Under the pieces are notes generated by a model. It saw nothing but the letters and a program-made list of their open reading frames with translations. It was not told the DNA's origin and made no database searches. From NCBI GenBank assembly GCA_009829735.1, contig CM020618.1:14428568-14492567 (forward strand): DNA of 64,000 nucleotides, read 5' to 3'. The DNA comes from Pyropia yezoensis. Its lineage: Eukaryota; Rhodophyta; Bangiophyceae; Bangiales; Bangiaceae. Shown in pieces: positions 11,895 through 22,500 of the stretch (position 1 is its first letter; each line of letters starts with the position of its first letter). Both the position numbers and the translations under genes were made by a program.

Positions 11895-11912
11895 TGGTGG
11901 AGCAGCAGGGGA
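11895..11912 (+). other. Primer-binding site, family A
   Basis: TGGTGGAGCAGCAGGGGA begins one base after the LTR. Its complement ends ...CTGCTCCACCA, as a tRNA 3' end (acceptor strand, discriminator A, CCA) would. The same 18 nt follow the 5' LTRs of families B and C. Confidence 0.8.
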
Positions 11913-12118
11913 CGGGTTTCCGTCACCCTTGTGGTGTCGCCGTCTTCGGCCCTGGCGCACGGATAGGGATCCAGTCCTTTTCTTGTACTCGTGGTTCTGC
12001 GATATGTTTGATTGTTTTAAGTGGTTGCGTTTGACTGCGATCTACGGTTACTCTCCCCCAACTAACCCCTCGCTCTCTTATTCGTTGTGACTGTTACGTC
12101 GGTTGACTGATTGTGACT

Positions 12119-14023
12119 ATGTCTGCCCAAGAGACAGGGAACGTTCAAGGTGACGGATCGGCGTCGACGCCGACCCCGGAGCTGAACCCGGGAACCGGGA
12201 TCGGTAACCCGATTGACAACATTGAGACGCCAATGCTTTCCGGTGCCGGATCGACGTTTGGTACGGCACGGACGGCCGGGGGCGGCGGACCGCCGCAACT
12301 GCCCTTTGCCGACCTCACGCCGCCGCCACCTTCACCAGGGGACTCCCTGATGGCATCATTGGCTCGCATCAAGGCCCGGTTCACCGGGCTCGACGCCCGT
12401 CAAGAGCGTACGGAGGACGCAATGGCTGTGCTGATGTCAGCACGCCATACGACGGTACCCCGTCGGGTCCCTCCCACACCGGTACGGTTCGAACCGGCCG
12501 GACTACTTTCGGAGTCCACCAGGGTCAACCCCGGTAGTGCTACTCCTGGACAACCCCCGGACACGGCGGGTTATGGATCCGACTCGTCGGCTGAGTTGGA
12601 ACGTAGCCAGACGGAGCGCTACGCTCGAAGCACCCAGAGCGGGCTCCGGGGACATGATCGGGCGGATACTTACGCCGGAACAGAGTCGGCGATGGGGGGA
12701 GGCGGTACCGTCTCGCAGTACCCCATGGGCGAAGGGAGCCATGCAACTCGGGTACCCGACGCGCCGACGCCGGAAGTTCCAGCGTCACTGGTTCAAGCGA
12801 GGACAGCGCAGGTTACTGCGAGCTTACTGAAGCGGATGGAGTCCGATGAGTTCACTCATCAACTGGCCAAGCGACTGGATATCCAGGACGCGGACACGGA
12901 GATTGTCAATGAAGTCTTCAGGTCGGTACTGACTCCGGAACGTTATCGTTTGGAGGACCGATCCACTACCGTATCGGAATCGATGCGTACGACCTCGCAC
13001 CGAGCGATCCGCTCTATGCAGACCCTTATGCAGGAAGTCCCCATGTTCGAAACCCCTAACGGACGCCCGTTGGCAGTCATTGGCTTCTTGACTAGCTTCA
13101 AGGCAGCCGCGGACAAGGCCCTCGTCAACGAGGGGCTGGCGCTGGAGATCCTCCCGTTCTTTGTTGACGAACGGGTCGGAGGCATCCTCCGCCAGGCATC
13201 CCCGATGCCGGGAATGAGGGTCGCAGCCACTCCCATGGATTACCGCGGTATACTTAAGGAGCTGCTTAGCAGCTATCTCCGTGAGGACAAGTGCGAAGAC
13301 CACTATCGGGCTCTTCGCACTGCCACCGCCCAGTCCTGGGAGGATGAAGTGATGTTTGGTCGCCGGATCCAAGAGCTCGACTACGAGCTGGGGAAGCTCC
13401 TCGGTGAAGGGGAACTACGGGCCATCCTGTTCGCAGGAGTACCCAACTATGTGCGGATATCCACACGGGGAGCCAATACGGCTCGGACGAACTTCAGTCG
13501 ACTGATGCATATGTGCAAGTCCCTAGGGGACGCCTACCGGGTGCTACACCCGGAATGCGCCTTGGCCCCGAAGCCCAAGGGTGAGGGAGGCAAGCCCAGT
13601 CTTACCCCGGTGTCGAGGCAAGAAAAGGGGGAGCGTAAGGCTGCACCAGTACTAACGGCGACCGAGCATACCTCTACGGGTGAGGATGAACCTCTAGTCG
13701 ACCGACAGGGCCACCTGCTGCTATCGGCGACGCCGGTGATTAATGAGCATGGTACGGTAGCGTACATCGCCCCGGCTGGGACCCAGTTCCAGGTTAACGA
13801 GGGAGCGGGACGGCGCGTCCCGTATGTGCGGACTACAGGGTGGGCCCCGGTTACGGGTAGCCCTCACCAACCCCTCAGGACATGGGCAGTGCGTACGGAG
13901 GCACCTCCGCACATCGCGGGTAGACCCAACCGATTGGGGGGGTCCATGTTCCGGTTGGCACCGGGACCCAAGGCCCACCAAGGGGCGGGCACTCGGGCGC
14001 CCGAGGCAGGCAACCGGACCTAA
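12119..14023 (+). CDS. Family A gag (capsid-like), host copy
   Basis: The ORF has 634 codons, starting at the first ATG after the leader and ending at TAA 14021. The N-terminal third is low-complexity and Pro/Gly/Thr-rich. From about residue 220 an alpha-helical region runs to about residue 480, consistent with a Ty3/gypsy capsid. A Lys-rich linker and an Arg/Pro tail follow. The minus-strand copy at 38,603-40,507 has the same length and near-identical sequence. Gag would assemble the cytoplasmic particle that packages the element RNA. No zinc knuckle lies inside the ORF; one occurs in the same frame just past the stop. Identification rests on position between PBS and pol plus the helical pattern, not on a recognised motif. 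Confidence 0.8.
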   Translation: MSAQETGNVQGDGSASTPTPELNPGTGIGNPIDNIETPMLSGAGSTFGTARTAGGGGPPQLPFADLTPPPPSPGDSLMASLARIKARFTGLDARQERTEDAMAVLMSARHTTVPRRVPPTPVRFEPAGLLSESTRVNPGSATPGQPPDTAGYGSDSSAELERSQTERYARSTQSGLRGHDRADTYAGTESAMGGGGTVSQYPMGEGSHATRVPDAPTPEVPASLVQARTAQVTASLLKRMESDEFTHQLAKRLDIQDADTEIVNEVFRSVLTPERYRLEDRSTTVSESMRTTSHRAIRSMQTLMQEVPMFETPNGRPLAVIGFLTSFKAAADKALVNEGLALEILPFFVDERVGGILRQASPMPGMRVAATPMDYRGILKELLSSYLREDKCEDHYRALRTATAQSWEDEVMFGRRIQELDYELGKLLGEGELRAILFAGVPNYVRISTRGANTARTNFSRLMHMCKSLGDAYRVLHPECALAPKPKGEGGKPSLTPVSRQEKGERKAAPVLTATEHTSTGEDEPLVDRQGHLLLSATPVINEHGTVAYIAPAGTQFQVNEGAGRRVPYVRTTGWAPVTGSPHQPLRTWAVRTEAPPHIAGRPNRLGGSMFRLAPGPKAHQGAGTRAPEAGNRT

Positions 14024-14068
14024 GGAGCCAACCCGACGCGGACGCCCGGGACGGCCGGCACGTCCGGA

Positions 14069-14296
14069 TGTATGTTGTGCGGAGACCCCCAACACTGGGT
14101 GTCCGCAAGCCCCCTCATCCCGGAGGAGTCTCGACGGGCTGCGGCGCAACGCAAGGCATCCATTGGTGGGTATCCCGCCAGAGGCCCGGCACCGGGTAGG
14201 CAGCAAGCTCCAGGAGGAGTGCTGGCAGTCGAGGAGGCACCTCCTCTCCCGGATATCCCGGAAGATAGCACCCAGCCGAGCACGGGAAACGAGTAA
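14069..14296 (+). pseudogene. Gag zinc-knuckle tail after the stop, host copy
   Basis: In the same frame as gag, 45 nt after its TAA, is C-M-L-C-x4-H-x4-S. This is a CCHC knuckle whose last Cys is Ser here; the copies at 28,618 and 38,557 have the intact CX2CX4HX4C. The tail ends ...STGNE-TAA. All three copies have the identical TAA upstream, so the separation was inherited from their progenitor. It may be made by readthrough, or the progenitor was already defective. Confidence 0.6.
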
Positions 14297-14379
14297 GAGG
14301 AAGGACGACACGGGGTCGCTGGGGTAACCCTAGCAGGCCACCCCGGACTGCCGCGGGCAAAGCCCCACGGAGAGCGCGG

Positions 14380-14991
14380 TTGAGCCGACGCCGCATCAAC
14401 CCCCGGGTACACCTTCCGGCCCCGACGACACGGCGTCGGGGGATTGATGACCAACCTCCAAGGTTGGGAGGAGAGGACGGGAAGCCCCGTCACATGGAAC
14501 CAGATAAGGGCCCTGTTCAGGATGCCCGAGCTACACCGGATATCGGTGTAGGCCACGTACTGTTCACCTTGGATAACTTCAAGGTATCAGCCACACTGGG
14601 GGTTGACCCCCAGTCGACCCGGTCGTATTACCCCGTACTGGATACAGGGGCTGGACCTAACCTGATCCGGAAGGATACCCTCCCGGACAAGTGGCTCCCG
14701 CGAGTCAGAGTTGCTCGGGGACCCACGATCAAGGATGCGAATGGTCGTCTCATTCGTACGACCGCAGCGATGTCGCTGCGGGTCACTATCGGGGAGCTCA
14801 CTACGGAAGTTGACTTCCTGGTGTGTGAGACTCTATCGGTGCCCTGCATACTGGAGTGCACCTTCATCATCGTTCACGTGGATGCAATCCGGCCGGGCCG
14901 GAGGACCGTCGAGCTGCAAGAGGCCGACGGGACGAAGAGAGGACAGACAGCTATCGTCAGGGACCTGACGTTACAAGGGAAGCCACGTTAG
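14380..14991 (+). CDS. Family A aspartic protease segment, host copy
   Basis: The open segment holds VLDTGAGPNLIRKD, a retropepsin active site (D-T-G), at about residue 88 of the segment, and a later hydrophobic ILECTF stretch where the other two copies read ILGCTF. The first ATG is at 14,494, so the upstream part may be expressed only as a fusion. It ends at TAG 14989-14991. The next pol segment opens one base later in the +1 frame. The protease would process Gag and Pol during particle maturation. The other two family A copies share the layout exactly. Confidence 0.75.
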   Translation: MSRRRINPRVHLPAPTTRRRGIDDQPPRLGGEDGKPRHMEPDKGPVQDARATPDIGVGHVLFTLDNFKVSATLGVDPQSTRSYYPVLDTGAGPNLIRKDTLPDKWLPRVRVARGPTIKDANGRLIRTTAAMSLRVTIGELTTEVDFLVCETLSVPCILECTFIIVHVDAIRPGRRTVELQEADGTKRGQTAIVRDLTLQGKPR

Positions 14992-14992
14992 C

Positions 14993-15680
14993 GTGGCTGA
15001 GGTATACGCCAACGTAGAACCGAAGACACTCCGGCTGGCCAAGCGGACTCGCTTTGAGCCGCTATCGGAGACCTTCCTCCCGGTTAACTGTGACCTCGCA
15101 GGCATCTGCAGAGTCCAGTCCAACGTACGAACCTACAAGCGCCATGGGTTGACCATGGCCAACGGTATCGTAGAACTCCCAGCGGGGGGGTCGTCCCTCC
15201 TAGTGATGGCGAACTATCGCCGTAAGGCAGTCACCCTCCCGAAGGGAACTATCCTCGGGATTGCCGAGCTCTACGAAGGAGATATCCTTACCCCTGACAA
15301 GGAAGGTCAAGTGGAACCACTTGAGGTGCTGGCGGTCGCCGATACCACCGAGCGGCAGCAACCTGATGACGGGAAGCCTAACCCATCGGCAGCTCCGGCG
15401 GACATGCCGCCAAAGGACCAAGAAGCCTTGAAGGCACTGGCCAAGGCTGACCTCGACCACCTTCCCCTTTCGGTAGCTCAAGGGGTACGACGGATGCTAA
15501 GAACGCATGACGTCATGTGGACCGGCGGGGCGCTGGGTACCATTGGGGCAACCCAACACCGTATAGACCTGGTACCAGGTGCTCTACCAGCGCGGTCGCA
15601 ACCGCATCGCGCGGGACCTATGCAGCGAGAGATCGTTGATGGAGAAGTGAAGAGGATGAGCGAAGCTAATCCGACCTTCG
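14993..15680 (+). pseudogene. Family A pol linker to RT, host copy (+1 frame)
   Basis: This frame encodes the stretch between protease and RT. It contains the ATQHRIDLVPGA-like block that precedes RT in gypsy elements, followed by EVKRMSEA. At about 15,663-15,681 the coding frame moves by +1 again into the RT frame; the original frame runs on uselessly to 15,844. The same two +1 steps are present in the copies at 29.5-30.2 kb and 37.6-36.9 kb. No start codon other than GTG lies at its beginning. Confidence 0.6.
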
Positions 15681-17083
15681 ATGTCGGAGTGGGGCGCCCC
15701 AGTCGTTATCGTACCGAAGAAAGATCAGACCCCTCGGTTTTGCATCGATTATCGACGCCTCGACTTGGTTACCAAGAAGGACTCATACCCTTTACCAAGG
15801 ATGGACGAGTGCATCGACTCGCTGGGGGAGGCCACAGTGTTTAGCACTATTGACTGCAATGCCGGGTATTGGCAGATCCCCGTTGCGGAGGACGATATCC
15901 CCAAGACGGCGTTCGTCTGTCACAGTGGCGTGTACGAGTTCCTCAGGATGCCCTTCGGATTGTCCAACGCCCCCGCCACATTCCAGCGGGCCATCGACAT
16001 TATACTGTCGGGAGTCAAGTGGCGTAACTGCCTGGTGTACTTGGACGACGTCATCGTCTTCTCACGTAACATGGATGACCATGTGCAACACGTCGATGAG
16101 GTATTCACCCTCTTGCGGAACGCCGGGGTAACCCTGCGCCTCAAGAAGTGCGCCTTCTTCCAGCAGACCGTCGAGTATCTGGGTCACCAGATCACACCTG
16201 GTAAACTGGGAGTGCTCGAAGCTAATACCCGGGCACTCCGGGATGCGCAATACCCGACCACCCAGACACAGCTGAAAAGCTTCCTGGGGATGTGCAATGT
16301 ATACCGTCGGTTCGTCAAGGGCTTCGCTCGTATAGCCAAACCGTTAACGGTCCTGAAGAGCAGCGCCTTGCCAAAGGTACTCCAACCTCCCTCGCCCAGC
16401 GAGGGAGAGGCATTCGAGCTGCTCAAGCAAGCTCTGCTAGCCCCACCCATGCTTGCGTTGCCGCATAGACGCAGGACCTTCGTCATCGACGTCGATGCCT
16501 GCGATACCCAAGTGGGATGCACCCTGTTACAGGGAGAGACTATCATCGGTACCGATAATGCTATCCCGGACCTACATTCGGTAGGGTACTTCGGCCGGAC
16601 ACTCAACCCGGCTGAGCGTAGCTATAGTGCCACCGAGCGCGAGTGCCTCGGAGTCATTTGGGCAGTGCAACTGCTCCGGCCATACCTGGAAGGTTCCAGG
16701 TTCATCCTAAGGTCCGACCACGAACCTCTACGATGGCTCCTCAACCTTGGTGACAAGGATTCCGACAGCCACGGTCGGCTAGCCCGGTGGAGGCTGAAGA
16801 TGGCCGAGCACGACTACCGGACCATATATAAAGCCGGCTCTACCCATCATCTGGGAGACGCGCTGTCGCGACTCGATGCACCGAGCAGGGATACCCGACA
16901 GGTGGACGAGGATATCCCGGTTGTACCAGTTCGCATGGTGGGTGATGCTACCCAAGGTATGGTTGACCATACCATGGCACACCTTGCGTGCCCATTGACC
17001 CTCGCGGACTTCCGCGAGGCACAGGCAAATGACGACGACTGTAAACGCCATCGTGCCAACCTCCTGGCCGGCACGGCCGGCAT
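15681..17083 (+). pseudogene. Family A reverse transcriptase-RNase H, host copy, cut by element B
   Basis: The segment opens with WGAPVVIVPKKD and FCIDYRRLD, then SYPLPRMDECIDSLG, and carries the catalytic YLDDVIVFS box. RNase H follows, with FVIDVDAC, the TERECLGVIWA helix, the RSDHEPLRWL strand and a GDALSRL end. All motifs are in the Ty3/gypsy order. It would copy element RNA to cDNA and remove the RNA strand. The frame breaks at 17,083, where family B is inserted; the rest of pol resumes at 27,164. Confidence 0.85.
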
Positions 17084-17728
17084 TGTGGCGTTCTCAGCCC
17101 CTGGGACCGTTGGAACCCGGGAGACTTACTTGGGACCCGGCTGGCAGCGTTACGTGGAACCACGCGCTGGCCGAGGATCCCTGCATCGGTGGCCCGGGGC
17201 AGTGGCGACACGCCCGGTGCCCTGACTGGTCACCTGGAGCGGTGGACTTGCCGGGTTGGGGCATACTGACCTTCGGGTTATTTGTTTGATTTTTCGCATT
17301 TGTTTTCCTTGCGTGATTTCGTGTCTTTCCCCTTTTTCCCACTGGGTTTTTTTTGGGGATTGACATTTGTGTGTGGGGGGATTTCGCTTGCTTTTTGTGT
17401 GTTAGCCCGGTGAGCGGCCGGTGCCTTGCTGGCACTTGGCCCGCTGGGGGCGCCCTCTGGGGGCCTCGCTCAGGGCCCCTGGAGGGGCCAGGGGGGGGAG
17501 GTTCTTGAGGGGTGCTCCGGGGTTCTCCCCGGGGCCATCTTGTAAAATCAACAGTACTTTGGGTTCCTTCTCCCTCGGGCTTTTGTCCTGTTTTCCTTTG
17601 CCCCGTATCGTAGCGGGCGAGTGGATCAGCAAGGGCTCTTACCTGTTCCTTCCTGGGCTTCGGACTGTGGTCTCTGTGTGTGTGGTTGTGGTTTCTGGGT
17701 CCGGGAATCTGGGTCCCATTACGCTACA
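17084..17728 (+). repeat. Family B 5' LTR
   Basis: TGTGGCGTTC ... ACGCTACA, 645 bp. It includes a T-rich tract around 17,280-17,400 and GC hairpins GGCCCC-TGGA-GGGGCC and CCGGGG-TTCT-CCCCGG near 17,480-17,540. An artefactual run-on of family A pol reads into its first 140 bp. Confidence 0.93.
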
Positions 17729-17732
17729 TTTA

Positions 17733-17750
17733 TGGTGGAGCAGCAGGGGA
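17733..17750 (+). other. Primer-binding site, family B
   Basis: TGGTGGAGCAGCAGGGGA lies four bases after the LTR end. It is identical to the site in families A and C. Confidence 0.8.
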
Positions 17751-17869
17751 GGGCTTTACTCTTCTCCCGTATCGGGACAGCCCTCTTCTTTCTCTGTGGC
17801 GTTTGGTTCCTTGGTCCCCGTTTCTAGTAACGAGATCGTTTGGTTCAGGTCGAGTGCCGCACGGCCAAC

Positions 17870-19576
17870 ATGACGGACCCTGTCCCTTCGGACGGTCGTG
17901 GCCGTGGTGCGCCGTCTGACGTTTCGATGGTTACTCCCGCTGGCCGTGGCCGCGGCGGTCTCTCGGGTCCGTCGAACCGTGGTGAAGGCGGGCCGAGAGG
18001 GATTCCTCGTCGGGGGACAGCGCCCCCGGGTGGAATCCGGGTTACAATGGGTCAGGATTTACGTGGGAACGCGGGTTCCGAGCCAGGGACCCGAGTTCCA
18101 CCTTCGGCTACTGTTGCTGGGTCCCCGGACATTGTGTCCACACTGGAAACGTTTCGAGATGAGATTTTGGCTACTGTTTCCCAGGCCCTGAGCCAGAGTC
18201 CTGCTGGCCAGGGTGGGTCCCGTGATACCAGTCGGTCCGATCGTTCTCGTTCCCGCCGTCACCGGCGTCGTCATCATTCGAGTGGCTCCTCTTCCTCTTC
18301 TTCCACTGGTACCACATTTTTATCCGTCTTCGACGAGGAGGACCTGGAACCCATTCAGAACCCACGAACCGAGCCCCAGGTACTCAAGTGTTCCGACGAT
18401 CGTTTTGCTCGGGTCCTGGACTATCGTACGTATCGCCTACGGAACAAGAAGTCGACCTATGGGACGCGAGACGCACGTAAGATGGGACGGGTTGCTCGTA
18501 ACATGAAACACTCTTTTGCTGGGTACCCTCATTTCGCTGGGAAGGAGGCCCTCAAGGTGTTCACGTGGCTCCGCAAACTGGTTAAGGCATGTAACGATAA
18601 TGGGGCTTCCGAGGGCATGGCCCTGTACGCGATCCCTCATTTCCTGCCTGGGGACGCGGAACTGCGGTACACTCGGGCCTTTCCGGACTCCTCAAGCGCG
18701 TCAGGTGGCGCTTCGATCACGAGTTACCCTGAGGCTGTTAACTAGTTCCTTGAAGCGTACGCTGAACCCCATACGTTGGCACTGGCGCAGGACAAGTTCA
18801 GTCGGGCCGCTAAGGAACCAGATGAGGGTATCGAGGCCTTTGCGGTACGCTTACGGGGTCTGACGGAACTATGCGGTAACATCCACACCGAAGGTACCAT
18901 GAAACAACAGCTGATTCAAGGGCTCCCTGAGTACCTACGTACGGACGCATTTGTTTACAATATCCCTGAACGTACGAACCAGCAGCTGGTAGCGTTTACT
19001 GCGAGCAAGAACAAGGCGGCTACAGAGGTTATCAAGATGGCCCGAGCGTCCTCTGTGACCAAGGCTGGCCCCTCTGGAACCGTCCGCAGACCCACTGAAC
19101 CGAGGCCCAATCGTTCGATGGACTCGTCCCCGTTGATGGCTGTTAATCCTATGGGCCCCTCTTCGATCCTTAAGGGCCCCCTCGAGAAGGAACCTGAGAA
19201 GAAGGGGTCGAGTCAAGTGTTTGGGTTCAAGGGACCCACGCCCCAGTTCGTGGGAGTACGTACCATGGACAGTCGACGCCCGTACCGTTGTTACCTTTGT
19301 TGGGAACCGGGTCACATGGCCCATCAATGTTCCATGTTGTCTGAGGTCCAACGGAAAGCGGTTCTCCAGACCCGGGACTCGTTCCTTGCGGCCACTCGTG
19401 GACGGAGTCAGAGTACCGATGTAAAGCCGAACGCGGACCGCCAGTTCCATCGTCAGATCCGGGTTGCTATGGTTCAGGCCCTTTGTGAAGGGATAAACCT
19501 CTCGGATGACGAGGCAGACCAAGGGTACCAAGTGAACGACGGTTCCCAGGAGCCGGGACCCTCGGGAAAAGAGTAA
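17870..19576 (+). pseudogene. Family B gag with CCHC knuckle and one amber stop
   Basis: ATG at 17,870; TAA at 19,574-19,576; 568 codons plus stop. The N-terminus is Gly/Arg/Pro-rich, with a Ser/Arg-rich stretch near residues 115-150. A helical capsid-like region follows, aligning with family C gag (shared AR-MGR-NMKHSF / AMGRAKKNALHSF type block). Near residue 480 a zinc knuckle C-Y-L-C-W-E-P-G-H-M-A-H-Q-C binds nucleic acid. A TAG at 18,743-18,745 interrupts the frame where family C gag has Trp in an ANWLL context. Without suppression the capsid would be truncated. Confidence 0.88.
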
Positions 19577-19578
19577 CG

Positions 19579-22500
19579 GTGGGCGGATCGAAACGGTCCC
19601 CTCCCCATCGTCGGGATAGTACCTGCTCGTTTGCAACTGCGTTGGGGTTCTCCAAGATCTTTAAAGGCCCCGTTATACCTGTACGTTCTGAGTCTCCTAT
19701 TACTTTGAAAACCCCGTGTTCCTGTTTGCCCTCTCTGGCACGACGATCCAAGTCTGGGCTCCGACGTCGGATGGGGATGAAGAAGCCCTATGGGTTCAAG
19801 GGTACCTTGCTTGTACTGCGTAAGAGAAACTTTGCTTTAAATGCTTTGGTTCAATTGGACAAGGAGGAACCGAAGGACACTACGGCTATTCTGGACACTG
19901 GTGCAGGGCCAAGCGTGGTACGTGAGGATGTCCTCCCTGAAGGATGGCGACGACTGGCGTCAAGGGCCCCCAAGTCGACGCATGTGTGTAACGCCTCGGG
20001 TCAGTTGTTACGGGCCCGTGGGATCGTGGAACGATCGATGATTGTGAACGGGAAGCCGATGTAGTTCGAGTTCCTCGTGGTCAGGGCCCTCTCGGTACCA
20101 TTGATCCTCGGGAGGGACCTTCAGAAGGAACACGTTAAGGCGATATACCCTGGAACAGAGTCTGTGCTTTGGAACCTGGGTTTCCTGACCTACGCCAAGA
20201 GAACGTGGGACGGAAAGACCCAGAACGCTTTTCCTGTGAAGGGTAACCCCGTACGCCAAGATCCTTCCGCCCTATACCTCTCCAAGGGTGTAACTTTGGC
20301 ACCCCGATCCCTCCAAGCGGTCTACGTCAAGTGCGGAACGAATGGACGTTGTTTACTTTATGAACGACCGCACAAGATGTCAAAGAAAGGGCTCCGTCTG
20401 CATAACGCCCTGGTTAACGTACGCACCCGGCGGGACTTCCGGATCCACATCATGAACATCTCGAACCGGGCGGTCAACTTGCCCAAGAACTTCGCCGTAG
20501 GCCTCGCTATCCCGTACGACGGACCCGTGCTCGAGGTCCCCACTGGTCACTTGCCGGCCCCTAGTGAGGGGGCCGACCCTTTTGTTACGCTGGGAACAGA
20601 GCAAGGGAACACGTCGGGTCAAGCGTCGTCACCGGAGGGCGAGACCCCTGAGGGATCCGATGGAACCACGGTACCTGAGCCGGATACAAAAGGCAAGACG
20701 TCAAACGGAACCCCGGTCAAGATGCCCAAGGTGGCGTACGAGCTGATCCCGCCTGAACTTCACCAGGCTGTACGTGAACTTTTGGAATGCTACAAGGGTC
20801 TGTGGGACGGACAACTGGGACATATTGATGTAACACCGCACCGGATCACTTTGAAGGACGGGGCCAAGCCTATTCGTTCCCAACCGTACCGTACCGGGCT
20901 CCATCATCGGGACCTGATGAAGGAACAAGTGGAAAAGCAGACCAAGCTCGGGGTCATTGAACCGTCTCAGGCTGAGTGGTCGTTCCCGGTCGTCTTGGTC
21001 CCCAAGCCCGATGGTACCCCGCGGTTCTGTGTTGACTACCGCAGACTGAACGATGTGACGGTTAAGGACACGTACCCGTTACCGAGGATGGACGACTGTA
21101 TCGACTTTCTGGGAGAGGCAACCGTGCTTTCGATGTTGGACGCGAACTGTGGTTACTGGCAGATCCCTGTTGCTGCCGACGACCAGGATAAAACGACGTT
21201 CACGTGTCACGAAGGAACCTTCCGGTACATCAGGCTCCCCTTTGGTCTTACGAACGCTCCGGCTACGCTTCAACGGGCCATCGATATGATCCTGTCCGGG
21301 GTTAAGTGGAAGACGTGCCTCGTGTACCTTGACGACGTTATTGTTTTCTCTAAGAACCCTACGGAGCACATGGAACACCTGGAAGAGATCTTTGGGCTAC
21401 TCGCTAAGGCCGGTGTTTCCCTGAAGGCCAGCAAGTGCTTTTTGTTCCATGACGAGGTTGAGTACCTTGGCCACATCGTCGGCAAGGGCCAGCTCCGCGT
21501 GAACGAGAAGAACCTGGTCGGGCAACGGGAAGCCAAGACACCGAGAACCAAGAAGGACCTACGCAGTTTCCTGGGAATGTGTAACGTTTACCGTCGCTTT
21601 GATAGGGACTATGCTCAGGTGGCCCGCCCTCTGTTGGCTATGGCAAGTACCAAGGTACCCGACCCTCTGCCCCCTTTTACTCCGGCTCAGACGGACGCGT
21701 TCGAGGAACTTAAGTACCGTCTGACCCACACGCCGATCCTGGCGCTTCCGCGACGCTCGGGCTAGTTTATTGTGGATACCGACGCGAGCGCTGCCCAGAT
21801 TGGGTGCGTTTTGCTACAGGAACAAGAGGACGGGGCCTACAAGCCCGTGGGTTACTGGAGCAGAGTCCTGACACAAGCGGAACGGAACTATAGTACCACG
21901 GAACGCGAGTGCCTTGCTGTTGTCTGGGCTCTCTTTTTGTTACGACCGTACCTAGAGGCGACACGCTTCGTTGTACGTACGGATCACACCGCTTTGAAGT
22001 GGATGTTACACATGGACGGAGCCCATGGACGTTTGGCTCGCTGGCGACTCCGGTTAGCCGAGTACAATTATACCGTTGAGTCCCGTCCTGGTCAACACCA
22101 CCATGCTGCAGACTTTATGTCAAGGCTAGAAACTACGGGACACGACCGAGGACCTATACCTGAGGAGATACCTTCCCTGTTAACCATGGCCAACTTTGTT
22201 ACCGGATGGGTCCGTCCGAACTTCAAGACACACAAGAGGTACCCACCGTTGTCGGTTGACAGGATCCTCAAGGCTCAGGGGAATGATAAGCGTTGCAAGG
22301 AACTTCAGGAAGAGATGAACCGGAACGCTAACTCGCGGTACGGGGAAACACCTGAGGAGTTACTTGTACGACTGGCTCCTCTGGACCGAGCCGTTCAGAT
22401 TGTGGTACCCAAGGATTTACAGCAGGAGGTACTGACTTTGGAACATGAACCAGGCCACGCGGGACACCCAGGGATCAATAAGATGTATACCTCTATGAGA

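Noticed and set aside
13721-14556. Minus frames of 196 and 178 codons over gag-protease of family A, repeated at 28.3-29.1 and 38.1-38.9 kb
   Set aside because: They recur only because the family A sequence recurs. They lie over the real gag and protease and show no domain.
17084-17225. Family A pol running on past RNase H to 17,225
   Set aside because: The last ~47 codons are read from the family B LTR; the true homology ends at the GGCAT duplication.
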